From: a virus
IMG/VR virus record: IMGVR_UViG_3300042566_001404
Span: 1 to 36,234 of that record
Length of the DNA: 36,234 nt
Strand: one strand, 5' to 3'
The notes beneath the pieces are model-generated. The model worked only from the letters and a program-made list of their open reading frames with translations. It ran no database searches and was not told the DNA's origin. Of this stretch, positions 1-7,873 are shown piece after piece. Each line of letters begins with the position of its first letter. Position 1 is the stretch's first letter. The position numbers and the translations under genes were made by a program.

Positions 1-263
1 CTCCGGCGCCTGAACGAACGATAGCGTTAGTCACGCGCTCAACATCTGCCCACATGGTGGAATTCGAGGCGATTGCTCAATTGATTTCCTCTGTTCACCG
101 AAAAAAATGAACTGCTCGAAGACCTGCAGCATGAAAGCAGACATTCCAAACCCAAAGACCAGTGACGGCTTTGGGTCGGACTGAGACATTCACGTAACAG
201 CGTCCGACAAAGGACATCAAGACAACATCAACTTTGTGCCTGAACATCAGGCAACTTAACCAG

Positions 264-293
264 CGGCGAGCCAAGTGCTCGCCGTTTTCATTT
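264..293 (+). terminator. Probable intrinsic terminator
   Basis: Perfect 8-bp stem CGGCGAGC (264-271) and GCTCGCCG (277-284) with a 5-nt loop, followed by TTTTCATTT. This is the usual form of a Rho-independent terminator. It would end transcription entering from the left or act as an attenuator ahead of the first early gene. Confidence 0.65.
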
Positions 294-303
294 GTGCCGG
301 GGC

Positions 304-360
304 ATTGGCGAACCAGAAGTTTCCGTGTGGTTCGCCAATCGGTCCCTCGTATGTTCGCCA
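304..360 (+). promoter_or_regulatory. Operator-like cluster of GTTCGCCA sites
   Basis: A perfect 12-bp inverted repeat, ATTGGCGAACCA (304-315) and TGGTTCGCCAAT (328-339), is followed by a third half-site GTTCGCCA at 353-360. Centre-to-centre spacing between the second and third half-sites is 23 bp, about two helical turns. The cluster ends about 50 bp before the first early gene. A weak -10-like TATGTT (350-355) overlaps the third site; no good -35 is visible. The arrangement looks like the binding site of a dimeric repressor or activator. The protein that binds is unknown. Confidence 0.45.
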
Positions 361-411
361 CCCGAAATCTCCAATGACACCTGTTCCTCAACAACGTCAA
401 AGGAGTACTTC

Positions 412-675
412 ATGCCAGCAACGGCAACCTCACTTACCCGATCGACCCTAGAGGCGATCAACAACCTGTCACCCGGAGATCGCCGGGTGCTCAACGAGAA
501 CGAACTGGCCCAGCGCTGGGGCATCAGCCCCAAAACACTTCAGCGCTGGCGCTGCGAAGGTCGTGGCCCCAAGTATCTGAAATTGTCCAAGCGCGTGAGT
601 TATGCGCTCGAGATGATTTTGGATTTCGAGAAGAACGCTCTGCACGTTTCGACTTCCGAGCGCGCGACGGCCTGA
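412..675 (+). CDS. Small HTH DNA-binding protein (excisionase/AlpA-like)
   Basis: An 87-residue protein starting at the ATG with AGGAG six bases upstream; a longer upstream frame has no ribosome-binding site and runs through the operator region. Residues about 25-60 read as a winged helix-turn-helix of the MerR/excisionase kind, with motif LAQRWGISPKTLQRWR followed by GPKYLKLSKRVSY, where basic and aromatic residues form the wing. Such proteins act as phage excisionases or early regulators. It is the first gene of the early operon, directly behind the GTTCGCCA cluster, and could be the factor that binds it. Whether it controls excision or transcription cannot be told; no integrase is in view. 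Confidence 0.75.
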   Translation: MPATATSLTRSTLEAINNLSPGDRRVLNENELAQRWGISPKTLQRWRCEGRGPKYLKLSKRVSYALEMILDFEKNALHVSTSERATA

Positions 676-688
676 AGGGAGTACAGAG

Positions 689-1168
689 ATGAACGACTTG
701 TCCATTTTCCCTGCCGACATTGCTGAGATGTCTGTTTCCCAGCTGGCCACCCTGCCTGCGCAGCAACTGGTGGAGGTCGATACCAATTTGGATCAGGCCA
801 TTGCCTGGCTCAAAGCGGCTCGCACAAAACTGGATGGTGCTCTGGACCAACGCTTCGGTGCGCAAGGTCGCGAGAGCCTCAACGCCTCTGGGCGTGATTT
901 CGGAACCGCGCACGTCAAAACTGATGGCTTGCACGTGAAGTTCGATCTGCCCAAGAAAGTCTCCTGGGATCAGAAGAAACTCAAGACCATCGCCGAGCGC
1001 ATCGTCGCCTCTGGCGAAGCCGTTGAGAGCTACCTCGACGTCAAGTTGTCGGTACCTGAATCCCGGTACACGAACTGGCCCCCCTCATTGCAGCAGCAAT
1101 TCGCCGATGCCCGCACGGTCGAGGCAGGCAAGCCCTCGTTCCACATATCCCCTGAATCGGAGGTCTGA
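689..1168 (+). CDS. Hypothetical phage protein
   Basis: A 159-residue soluble protein with a GGGAG ribosome-binding site and ATG start. I do not recognise a catalytic motif. The N-terminal part (about residues 10-60) is predicted helical and acidic, with LATLPAQQLVEVDTNL. The middle contains a charged stretch, KFDLPKKVSWDQKKL, and the C-terminus is rich in Ser and Pro. It lies 13 bases after the HTH gene and 2 bases before the antirepressor gene, so it belongs to the same transcript. Placement suggests an early regulatory or DNA-metabolism accessory role, but nothing in the sequence assigns a function. Confidence 0.75.
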   Translation: MNDLSIFPADIAEMSVSQLATLPAQQLVEVDTNLDQAIAWLKAARTKLDGALDQRFGAQGRESLNASGRDFGTAHVKTDGLHVKFDLPKKVSWDQKKLKTIAERIVASGEAVESYLDVKLSVPESRYTNWPPSLQQQFADARTVEAGKPSFHISPESEV

Positions 1169-1170
1169 TC

Positions 1171-1920
1171 ATGAAACAGCAACTTGTCGCATTTGATTTC
1201 GAGGGCAGCCAGGTCCGTGTGGTCACCGACGCACAGGGCGAACCATGGTTCGTGGCAGCCGACGTGCTGTCGACTATCAGCCTTGATCGCAAGGCACTTG
1301 AGCGTCTAGACGACGACGAAAAGGGTGTGAATTCAATTCACACCCCTGGTGGAACTCAAGAAATGACCACGGTGAACGAGCCCGGGCTGTATGCCTTGGT
1401 GCTAGGAAGCCGTAAGGCCGAAGCCAAACGCTTCAAGCGTTGGGTTACCCACGAGGTTTTGCCTGCCATCCGCAAGACCGGCTCCTATGCCGTGTCCGCC
1501 ATGGCCGCATTGCCTGCACCTACCCAGGACCGTGTCACTTCGCTGCTCCTGATTGGGGAAGCCGTGGCAAAGGTGCCGGGCGTCAAGGTGGGCATCGCCA
1601 TGGCGGCGACGCTGACCTGCATTCATGAAAACACCGGCCTGGCCATCGAGACCTTGCGTCGCGCGCTGCCCGCAGCCAACGAGCCGATCTGCTCTCTCAA
1701 TGCCACGCAACTGGGCAAGCTGGTCGGCCTCTCGGCCAAGACCACCAACCTGCGCCTGGCCAACCTGGGTCTGCAGGTGCGCAACGAGCGTGATGAGTGG
1801 GAGCTGACCGAACCGGGTGAGGCATGGGCGGAAGCTCTGCCGTACTCGCGCAATGGTCACAGCGGTTACCAGATCCTCTGGAATCCGAGCGTCGCTCAAG
1901 AACTGCGTGAGGTGGCGTGA
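1171..1920 (+). CDS. BRO-N domain phage antirepressor
   Basis: A 249-residue protein with a strong GGAGGT site seven bases before ATG. Residues about 1-110 match the BRO N-terminal domain of phage antirepressors: F-x-F-E-G-x-x-V-R near the start, GEPWFVAADVL, a LDDDEKG segment, then NEPGLYALVLGSRKAEAKRFKRWV and EVLPAIRKTGSY. The C-terminal part (about 175-245) carries a helical region with ATQLGKLVGLSAKTTNLRL, which reads as an HTH. In temperate phages such proteins bind or titrate the lysogeny repressor and promote lytic growth. No target repressor is seen in the window. The stop overlaps the start of the next gene, so the two are translationally coupled. Confidence 0.85.
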   Translation: MKQQLVAFDFEGSQVRVVTDAQGEPWFVAADVLSTISLDRKALERLDDDEKGVNSIHTPGGTQEMTTVNEPGLYALVLGSRKAEAKRFKRWVTHEVLPAIRKTGSYAVSAMAALPAPTQDRVTSLLLIGEAVAKVPGVKVGIAMAATLTCIHENTGLAIETLRRALPAANEPICSLNATQLGKLVGLSAKTTNLRLANLGLQVRNERDEWELTEPGEAWAEALPYSRNGHSGYQILWNPSVAQELREVA

Positions 1921-2738
1921 TGGGACTTCCAATCATTACCGCTGATCAGCGCCTGCGCGAGAAAAAAGGGGTGAAGTTGGTTCTGCTCGGCAAGAGCGGC
2001 ATCGGCAAAACCACCCAACTCAAGACCCTGCCTGAAGACAAGACCTTGTTCGTCGACCTCGAGGCCGGGGACCTGGCTGTCAAAGACTGGCGCGGTGACT
2101 GCGTGCGCCCAACCACCTGGCCTGAATTCCGTGACCTGGTTGTGTTCTTGGCTGGTCCCAACCCTGCGCTGCCACCTGAGGCTCCGTATTCGCAGGCGCA
2201 CTACGCGCATGTCTGTGAGCAGTATGGAGACCCCGCTCAGTTGGCCAAGTACGACTGCTACTTCGTGGACAGCATAACTGTGCTGGCGCGACTGGCATTG
2301 ATCTGGGCAAAGACACAACCCCAGGCTGTTTCCGACCGCACAGGCAAACCTGACACCCGTGGTGCTTATGGCTTGCTGGGCTCGGAAATGTTGGGTGCGC
2401 TCATGCACCTGCAACACGCACGCGGCAAGCACGTCGTGTTCGTGGCCATCTTGGACGAGCGCCTGGATGACTTCAACCGCAAGGTGTTCGTCCCGCAGAT
2501 CGAAGGCTCCAAGACGGCAGCCGAACTGCCCGGCATCGTCGATGAGGTCGTGACGCTCGCAGAGATCAAGAGCGATGACGGTGAGCCGTATCGCGCCTTC
2601 GTGACCCACACGCTCAACCCCTATGGCTTCCCAGCCAAAGACCGTTCGGGCCAGCTCGAAATGCTCGAACCCCCAAACCTGCTTGCACTCATCGAAAAGT
2701 GCGCAGCCGCAACCCAACCCCAAAACATCAAGGAGTAA
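1920..2738 (+). CDS. Sak4-like RecA-fold ATPase (recombination)
   Basis: A 272-residue P-loop protein. The ATG at 1920 overlaps the previous stop; a GTG at 1917 is the alternative start. Walker A is GKSGIGKTT at residues 24-32 and the likely Walker B aspartate is in YFVDSIT near residue 117. The family (AAA_24 / phage nucleotide-binding proteins) includes the Sak4 single-strand annealing ATPases, which load on ssDNA with a cognate SSB and drive phage recombination. The next genes encode a probable ssDNA-binding protein and a Cas4-like nuclease, which fits a Sak4 recombination module. I infer the Sak4 role from fold and neighbours; direct DNA-binding residues cannot be identified by eye. Confidence 0.8.
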   Translation: MGLPIITADQRLREKKGVKLVLLGKSGIGKTTQLKTLPEDKTLFVDLEAGDLAVKDWRGDCVRPTTWPEFRDLVVFLAGPNPALPPEAPYSQAHYAHVCEQYGDPAQLAKYDCYFVDSITVLARLALIWAKTQPQAVSDRTGKPDTRGAYGLLGSEMLGALMHLQHARGKHVVFVAILDERLDDFNRKVFVPQIEGSKTAAELPGIVDEVVTLAEIKSDDGEPYRAFVTHTLNPYGFPAKDRSGQLEMLEPPNLLALIEKCAAATQPQNIKE

Positions 2739-2741
2739 ACC

Positions 2742-3350
2742 ATGTCCGCCTGGAACGATTTCAACGACGCTGAACAACAACAATCTTTTGACCTGATCCC
2801 CAAGGGCACGGTGGCACCGGTGCGCATGACGATCAAGCCCGGTGGTCATGACGATGCAGCACAAGGCTGGACGGGTGGCTATGCAACTCAGAGCTTTGAG
2901 ACGGGCAGCATCTTCTTGGCCTGTGAGTTCGTGATCCTGGATGGTGAATATGCCCGTCGCAAGATGTGGTCGAACGTAGGTCTGCACAGCTCAAAGGGTC
3001 CCGCTTGGGGAAACATGGGTCGCACCTTCATCCGTGCGGTGCTCAACTCCTCGCGCAACATCCAACCGCAGGACAACTCCCCGCAGGCCGCTGCCGCGCG
3101 TCGCATCCAAGGCTTCAATGAGCTCGATGGCATTGAGTTCGTGGCGCGCATCGATGTGGAAAAGGATGGTCGCGGTGAGATGCGCAACGTCGTGAAGATG
3201 GCGGTGGAGCCGGATCAGACGGATTACCCCCGTGGGGCGACATCGGCTGCGCCACGTCCTGCCGCAAGCTACCAAGCACCTCCTGCCAGCAGCGCTCCCG
3301 CTCAGGCGCAACGTGCACCTGTCTCGGGCAAACCGAGCTGGGCTCAGTAA
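2742..3350 (+). CDS. Probable phage ssDNA-binding protein (DUF669-like)
   Basis: A 202-residue protein with an AAGGAG site and ATG start. It begins with an acidic, aromatic segment, WNDFNDAEQQQSFDLIPKG, and has a central beta-rich part with GSIFLACEFVILDGEYARRK, MWSNVGLH and FVARIDVEKD. It ends in a Pro/Ala/Ser/Gln-rich tail of about 45 residues closing with KPSWAQ. A compact beta domain plus a flexible low-complexity tail is the architecture of SSB-like proteins, and genes of this type usually follow Sak4/Sak3 ATPases in phages. It would coat single strands and recruit the ATPase. The family assignment rests on pattern and gene order, not on a diagnostic motif. Confidence 0.7.
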   Translation: MSAWNDFNDAEQQQSFDLIPKGTVAPVRMTIKPGGHDDAAQGWTGGYATQSFETGSIFLACEFVILDGEYARRKMWSNVGLHSSKGPAWGNMGRTFIRAVLNSSRNIQPQDNSPQAAAARRIQGFNELDGIEFVARIDVEKDGRGEMRNVVKMAVEPDQTDYPRGATSAAPRPAASYQAPPASSAPAQAQRAPVSGKPSWAQ

Positions 3351-3359
3351 GGGGGCGTA

Positions 3360-3845
3360 ATGAAATGCTGGGTCTGCAACAGACAGGCCCGGGGTTTCGG
3401 CCACACCGACAACCGTCACGGTGTGGGCAATCCCCGGCGCTACCCAATCGACTGGGTTTTCTGCTCGAAAAAATGTCAGGACACGTTCCATGCGATGTAC
3501 GGGAACTGGCAGCGCGCGCTCGATGGGCGGGTCGATCTCAAGGAGGTACCCATGATCGATCCCTCTGACATTGAACTGGCTTCAATGAAGAAATGCCTCA
3601 AAGCATTCGGAGAGTCGGCTGGCGAGATTGGATTCAACAAACCTCTGGGCGAGTATTCAGAAGCGGAAGCCCTGCGCGTCATTGATGCCATCGTGACATG
3701 CTGGACCGACGCCATGCTGGCGCATCACGAGCAGACGAAATTCCCGCCAGTGCGTGGACTGCCACCAACGCCTGATCCTCTGGCCCATCCGTTCGCGGAT
3801 CTGGAGGATGACTTGCCCTGGGTGGTGGAGGGAGACAAGAAATGA
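3360..3845 (+). CDS. Zinc-finger-like small protein (DUF6511-like)
   Basis: A 161-residue protein starting at an ATG behind GGGGGCG. The N-terminal 45 residues contain C3-x2-C6 and C35-x3-C39 around RGFGHTDNRHGVGNPRRYPI, a pattern expected to bind one zinc ion and resembling DUF6511 phage proteins. The rest is helical and acidic, with DLEDDLPWVV near the end. It sits between the ssDNA-binding protein and the nuclease, and its stop overlaps the nuclease start, so a role in the recombination module is plausible. The function is unknown; zinc binding is inferred from cysteine spacing. Confidence 0.7.
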   Translation: MKCWVCNRQARGFGHTDNRHGVGNPRRYPIDWVFCSKKCQDTFHAMYGNWQRALDGRVDLKEVPMIDPSDIELASMKKCLKAFGESAGEIGFNKPLGEYSEAEALRVIDAIVTCWTDAMLAHHEQTKFPPVRGLPPTPDPLAHPFADLEDDLPWVVEGDKK

Positions 3846-4588
3846 TGGATTTCAACTCCTCCTCCAGCATCGCTGGACAGGTCAGCGCGCTGATTGATGC
3901 CGGGATGCAGCGTGAGCATGCCAAGCAACGCCCGAGAAGTTACCTCGGCGCCTCACGCTTGGGAGTCTCGTGTGAGCGTGCCTTGCAGTACGAGTTCGCC
4001 AAGGCTCCCGTGGATCCTGGGCGTGAGCATCCTGGTCGCTTGCTGCGCATCTTTGAGCGTGGCCATCGCTCTGAGGACAGCATGATCCAGTGGCTGCGTG
4101 ATGCAGGGTTTGACCTGCGCACGACCAAAGCCAATGGTGAGCAGTTTGGCTTTGCTGCGCTCGATGGCCGCTTAGCCGGACACATTGATGGCGTGATCGT
4201 CGGCGGTCCCGATGGCTTCAAGTACCCCGCTTTGTGGGAGAACAAGTGCCTCGGTTCCAAGTCGTGGCGTGACCTCGAAAAAAACAAGCTGGCCATCTCC
4301 AAGCCGATCTATCACGCTCAGGTGGTGCTTTACCAAGCCTATCTCGAGCTGCATGAAAACCCAGCGGTTTTCACGGCGGTGAACGCCGACACCATGGAGA
4401 TCTACACCGAGCTGGTGCCTTTTGATGCGGCGCTTGCGCAGCGCATGTCTGACCGTGCGCTCAAGGTGATCTCCGCAACCGAGGCGGGCGAACTTCTCGT
4501 TCGCGCCTATCAAGACCCCACTCATTTTGAATGCCGGATGTGCGCATGGCAGGACCGGTGCTGGAGACAAAGTAATGACGGACGCTAA
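3842..4588 (+). CDS. Cas4-like PD-(D/E)XK exonuclease with Fe-S cysteines
   Basis: A 248-residue nuclease. The tandem ATG ATG overlaps the previous stop, so the start is 3842 or 3845. The PD-(D/E)XK core is visible as GHIDG (H114, D116), then WENKC (E133, K135) and the helix with Q160 (HAQVVLYQAYLEL). One cysteine (C44, GVSCERALQY) stands before the core and three lie after it (C231-x2-C234-x5-C240). This is the four-cysteine layout of Cas4, AddB and Dna2 nucleases, which hold a [4Fe-4S] cluster. In phages such enzymes resect DNA ends for the annealing ATPase. It is not part of a CRISPR system here: no cas1/cas2 or repeats are present. Confidence 0.85.
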   Translation: MMDFNSSSSIAGQVSALIDAGMQREHAKQRPRSYLGASRLGVSCERALQYEFAKAPVDPGREHPGRLLRIFERGHRSEDSMIQWLRDAGFDLRTTKANGEQFGFAALDGRLAGHIDGVIVGGPDGFKYPALWENKCLGSKSWRDLEKNKLAISKPIYHAQVVLYQAYLELHENPAVFTAVNADTMEIYTELVPFDAALAQRMSDRALKVISATEAGELLVRAYQDPTHFECRMCAWQDRCWRQSNDGR

Positions 4589-4802
4589 TCAAATCCTCAC
4601 CGAAAGACTGGTCGATGCACGCGAGGCAGCGTACTGCCTGAAAGTCCCCATCTACCTGCTCACCCATCCTAAAGAGCGCCAGCGTCTTGGCCTGCCGCAT
4701 TACCGCGTCGGCAAGATGGTCCGCTTCAAGGTCAGTGAGTTGATGGCTTGGATGCAAGCGAAAGCAGAAGCAGAGGCGAAAGGAGAGTCGTCGGATGCTT
4801 GA
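4575..4802 (+). CDS. Small HTH protein (excisionase family)
   Basis: A 75-residue protein. The ATG at 4575 lies 14 bases inside the nuclease gene and is preceded by GGAGAC; a longer upstream start would overlap far more. It has an HTH-like segment, LVDAREAAYCLKVPIYLL, then LPHYRVGKMVRFKVSELMAWM, the typical helix-wing pattern of helix_turn_helix_17/excisionase proteins. The Lys/Ala/Glu-rich tail would be helical. Its stop overlaps the start of the primase-helicase by 8 bases. Proteins of this type directly before phage replication genes may bind the origin or regulate the operon; which one applies here is not shown. Confidence 0.75.
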   Translation: MTDANQILTERLVDAREAAYCLKVPIYLLTHPKERQRLGLPHYRVGKMVRFKVSELMAWMQAKAEAEAKGESSDA

Positions 4803-7065
4803 TTTCAATGACAACGACTCAACTGCACACAAAGACACAGACGCTACTCGAGAGCAGTTGCGTGCGTCGCTGATCGATCGCCTGGAATCGGTGCTGAGCA
4901 CTCTGTTTCCCGCTGGCAAAAGGCGCCGTGGCAAGTTCCTGATGGGCGACGTCTTGGGCAGTCCCGGCGACAGTCTGGAGGTCGTCCTTGATGGGGAGAA
5001 GGCTGGGCTGTGGACCGATCGCGCCACGGGCGACGGCGGAGATGTCTTTGGTTTGATTGCTGCTTACCTTGGTGCAGACGTTCAATCCGACTTCCCCCGG
5101 GTGTTGGACTACGCGGCAGATCTGGTTGGCCAAGCCGCACCTACCCAATCCCGTAAAGCCAAGAAAGAAGCTCCGGTCGACGAGTTGGGACCAGCCACGG
5201 CCAAGTGGGATTACTTTGACCCCGCCGGTCATCTGATCGCCGTGGTCTATCGCTATGACCCGCCTGGGGGCAAGAAGGAGTTCCGACCATGGGACGCCAA
5301 GCGTCGCAAGATGGCTCCACCCGATCCTCGCCCCCTGTTCAACCAACCGGGGATGGTCAGTGCCGAGCGGGTGATCTTGGTTGAGGGTGAGAAGTGTGCC
5401 CAGGCATTGATCGCTGCTGGAATCACATCCACGACTGCCATGCACGGCGCCAATGCCCCTGTGGACAAAACCGACTGGTCACCACTCACAGGCAAGGCCG
5501 TTTTGATCTGGCCCGACCGAGACAAGCCAGGCTGGGAGTACGCCATGGCGGCGGCGCAAGCTGTCCTGGATGCGGGCGCGCATTCCTGCGATGTGCTCTT
5601 GCCGCCCGATGACAAGGCTGATGGCTGGGACGCTGCCGATGCATTGGTCGAGGGCTTTGATGTGACCACGTTCATTGCCTCTGGGCCGCGTATGTGCGTG
5701 AAGACCACCAAGGCCATGACGTCTCAGGACGCCACGGTGTGGGCAACCGACGATGCATTGACGTTGGCGTTCACATCTCGCTATGCCGACGAGTGGCGCT
5801 ATTGCGCGGCCTGGGGCAAGTGGCTGGTGTGGACCGGTTGCCGCTGGCAACCCGATGAGACCTTGATGTCCCATCACCTCATTCGCGCCATCTGCCGTGA
5901 GGCCGCACTCAAGGTGGACTCGCATCGCCTGGCAGCCAAGTTACTCGCCAGCAGCACCGTGGGGGGTGTCGATCGCATGGCGAGGTCGGATCGCCGTCAT
6001 GCATCCACCACTGAGGAGTGGGACGCAGACCTGTTCTTGCTCAACACTCCTGGTGGCGTAGTGAACCTCAAGGTGGGCGTCACGCGTCCGCATGACCGTG
6101 CGGACCGCATGACCAAAATTGCGACGGCCACCCCAAAGGGTGACTGTCCCCAGTGGAAGGCGTTCTTGAACGACGTGACCGGCGGCGACCTGCTTTTGCA
6201 GGAGTACTTGCAGCGCATGGCGGGCTACTGCCTGACCGGTGCAACCAGTGCCCATGCATTGTTCTTCCTGTACGGGACCGGCGCGAACGGCAAGTCGGTG
6301 TTCGTGAATACCTTGGCCAGCATCTTGGGCGACTACGCCACGAGCGCACCCATGGACACCTTCATGGATGCCCGAGGTGATCGACACCCCACTGATTTGG
6401 CCGGATTGCGCGGCGCACGCTTTGTAGCGTCAGTGGAAACCGAGCAAGGCAGGCGCTGGAATGAATCCAAGGTCAAGGCCATCACGGGTGGTGACAAGGT
6501 GTCTGCTCGCTTCATGCGACAGGACTTCTTCGAGTACATCCCGCAGTTCAAGCTGTTGATCGCAGGTAACCACAAGCCATCGATTCGCAACGTGGATGAG
6601 GCGATGAAGCGGCGACTGCACTTGATCCCCTTCACGGTGACGATCCCGCCAGAGAGGCGTGACGGCAAGCTGACCGAGAAACTGTACGCGGAGCGTAACG
6701 GTATTTTGGCCTGGGCGGTCGAAGGGTGTCTCGCATGGCAACGCGATGGCCTGCGTCCACCCGAGTGCGTGGTCTCGGCAACTGAGGAGTATTTCGAGGC
6801 GGAAGACGCCTTGGGCCAATGGATCGAGGAGCGCTGCATTTTGAGCAAGACCCATCGCGAAGGCGTATCGAATCTGTTCACTGATTGGCGCGAATGGGCT
6901 GAGCGTGCTGGCGAGTACGTGGGCTCGATCAAGCGGTTCTCAGAGCTGATGTCGACCCGCAAGTTCGAGAAATGCCGACTGCATGGCGGTGCACGCGCAA
7001 TCGCGGGCATCAGTCTACGACCTAAGCCTCATACCGGTGGCGGCTACCCGTATCGAGACGATTGA
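4795..7065 (+). CDS. Primase-helicase (TOPRIM + SF3 helicase, P4/D5 type)
   Basis: A 756-residue replication protein. The N-terminal 110 residues hold a primase-associated segment with GLWTDRATGDGGDVFGLIAA. A TOPRIM-like domain follows: VEGEK (E197) and IWPDRD (D241, D243). Residues about 310-440 form the D5 N-terminal region. The SF3 helicase has Walker A GTGANGKS (494-501), a Walker B-like FVASVETE (E548, E550), sensor motif LLIAGNHKP (592) and the arginine pair MKRRLHLIPF (606-607). Such proteins unwind the phage origin and make primers. It is the only clear replication initiator in the window. It overlaps the upstream HTH gene, and the 81-base gap after it has an unusual alternating tract. 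Confidence 0.93.
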   Translation: MLDFNDNDSTAHKDTDATREQLRASLIDRLESVLSTLFPAGKRRRGKFLMGDVLGSPGDSLEVVLDGEKAGLWTDRATGDGGDVFGLIAAYLGADVQSDFPRVLDYAADLVGQAAPTQSRKAKKEAPVDELGPATAKWDYFDPAGHLIAVVYRYDPPGGKKEFRPWDAKRRKMAPPDPRPLFNQPGMVSAERVILVEGEKCAQALIAAGITSTTAMHGANAPVDKTDWSPLTGKAVLIWPDRDKPGWEYAMAAAQAVLDAGAHSCDVLLPPDDKADGWDAADALVEGFDVTTFIASGPRMCVKTTKAMTSQDATVWATDDALTLAFTSRYADEWRYCAAWGKWLVWTGCRWQPDETLMSHHLIRAICREAALKVDSHRLAAKLLASSTVGGVDRMARSDRRHASTTEEWDADLFLLNTPGGVVNLKVGVTRPHDRADRMTKIATATPKGDCPQWKAFLNDVTGGDLLLQEYLQRMAGYCLTGATSAHALFFLYGTGANGKSVFVNTLASILGDYATSAPMDTFMDARGDRHPTDLAGLRGARFVASVETEQGRRWNESKVKAITGGDKVSARFMRQDFFEYIPQFKLLIAGNHKPSIRNVDEAMKRRLHLIPFTVTIPPERRDGKLTEKLYAERNGILAWAVEGCLAWQRDGLRPPECVVSATEEYFEAEDALGQWIEERCILSKTHREGVSNLFTDWREWAERAGEYVGSIKRFSELMSTRKFEKCRLHGGARAIAGISLRPKPHTGGGYPYRDD

Positions 7066-7110
7066 ACCAAACCATGGTGACGGATTTGACAGTCTTACTG
7101 ATTAACCCCT

Positions 7111-7132
7111 CACGCGTGCGCGCACACACACG
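7111..7132. other. Alternating purine-pyrimidine tract (Z-DNA-prone)
   Basis: Within the 81-base gap between the helicase and resolvase genes, 22 consecutive bases alternate strictly pyrimidine-purine (CG and CA/TG steps only). They include the palindrome GTGCGCGCAC at 7116-7125. Such tracts can form left-handed DNA under negative supercoiling. It lies about 10 bases upstream of the ribosome-binding site at 7135-7142. A role in the origin or in coupling is possible but not demonstrated. Confidence 0.5.
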
Positions 7133-7146
7133 ATAGAGGAGTAACC

Positions 7147-7665
7147 GTGAAACCTGTCCAACCCGTCACCCGATCAAATTCTGGAGACGAAATGAACATG
7201 ACGATTCTTGCCTTGGACTTGGGCACAACGACTGGATGGGCCTTGATGGGTGCAGACGGTCAGATCACAAGTGGAAGTCAATCCTTTAAGCCCCAACGCT
7301 TCGAAGGTGGTGGCATGCGATTCCTCAAATTCAAACGCTGGCTCACGGACGTGAAGCAATGCACCACAGGCGTTGACCTGGTCGTGTTTGAAGAAGTACG
7401 CAGGCATGTGGGTGTGGATGCCGCCCATGCATACGGTGGCTTCATGGGCCAACTGACAGCCTGGTGTGAGCACCATCAGATCCCCTACGAAGGCATACCG
7501 GTCGGCACGATCAAGAAGCATGCAACCGGCAAGGGCAATGCAGGTAAGGAAGAAATGATCGCAAGCGTTCAAGCACGCGGTCACCAACCTGCAGACGACA
7601 ACGAAGCAGACGCAATTGCATTGGCCTATCTGGCACGCGATCGTCAGACGACACAGGAGGCGTGA
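7147..7665 (+). CDS. RuvC-like Holliday junction resolvase
   Basis: A 172-residue protein if started at the GTG with AGGAG five bases upstream; an ATG at 7192 with GGAG is equally well placed and would begin just before the fold. The RNase H-like core starts with ILALDLGTTTGWAL (D24), then LVVFEEVRRH (E82/E83), and ends with NEADAIALA (E153, D155), the acidic set of RuvC-type resolvases. It would cut branched recombination or replication intermediates before packaging. It follows the primase-helicase, as in many phage early operons. Confidence 0.85.
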   Translation: MKPVQPVTRSNSGDEMNMTILALDLGTTTGWALMGADGQITSGSQSFKPQRFEGGGMRFLKFKRWLTDVKQCTTGVDLVVFEEVRRHVGVDAAHAYGGFMGQLTAWCEHHQIPYEGIPVGTIKKHATGKGNAGKEEMIASVQARGHQPADDNEADAIALAYLARDRQTTQEA

Positions 7666-7666
7666 G

Positions 7667-7873
7667 ATGAAAGTCCCAGCACAACCGTATCGCTGCGCTC
7701 TTGGCAAAGTGCAGCCTGTCGTGAAAGATCTGGATGCTGTCAAGCGTTCAGGTTGGCGTGAGCAACACATCCTGGTTGTCTCAGATCAAGACGAACGGCT
7801 GGACTTCCTTGAGCGGGAGTTCATTCGTCGTATTGGCGAGCGCCTCTATGGTTCAGGAGGTAAGCATGGATAG
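7667..7873 (+). CDS. Small hypothetical phage protein
   Basis: A 68-residue protein with a strong AGGAGG site; the ATG at 7667 lies one base past the resolvase stop, and a longer frame upstream overlaps that gene. The sequence is mixed charged, with WREQHILVVSDQDERLDFLEREFIRRIGERLYG. A strand followed by a helix can be read, but no known motif. It overlaps the next start by 8 bases. Products of this type sit late in early operons of related prophages; the function is unknown. Confidence 0.75.
   Translation: MKVPAQPYRCALGKVQPVVKDLDAVKRSGWREQHILVVSDQDERLDFLEREFIRRIGERLYGSGGKHG

Larger units (their letters stand above)
1..411. other. Non-coding leader of the early operon
   Basis: No convincing gene is seen here; open frames on the minus strand lack ribosome-binding sites and known motifs. 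The stretch is rich in small inverted repeats. An 8-bp stem (150-157 with 169-176, ACCCAAAG/CTTTGGGT) with an 11-nt loop is flanked by two direct copies of AGACATTC (139-146 and 184-191). A 7-bp pair GTCGGAC/GTCCGAC lies at 175-181 and 202-208. The terminator-like hairpin at 264-288 and the GTTCGCCA cluster at 304-360 are listed separately. I read the region as the regulatory leader of the early genes; its upstream part could also hold the 3' flank of a gene outside the window. Confidence 0.6.

Noticed and set aside
1896-2987. A 363-residue minus-strand frame opposite the Sak4-like gene
   Set aside because: Shadow of a gene with a clear Walker A; its own translation is His/Cys/Arg-rich without motifs.
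3842-4588. Cas4-like nuclease as part of a CRISPR-Cas locus
   Set aside because: No repeats, cas1, cas2 or effector are nearby; the neighbours are phage recombination genes.
7086-7091. Perfect -35 box TTGACA before the resolvase
   Set aside because: No -10-like sequence occurs at 15-19 bp, so a promoter cannot be supported.
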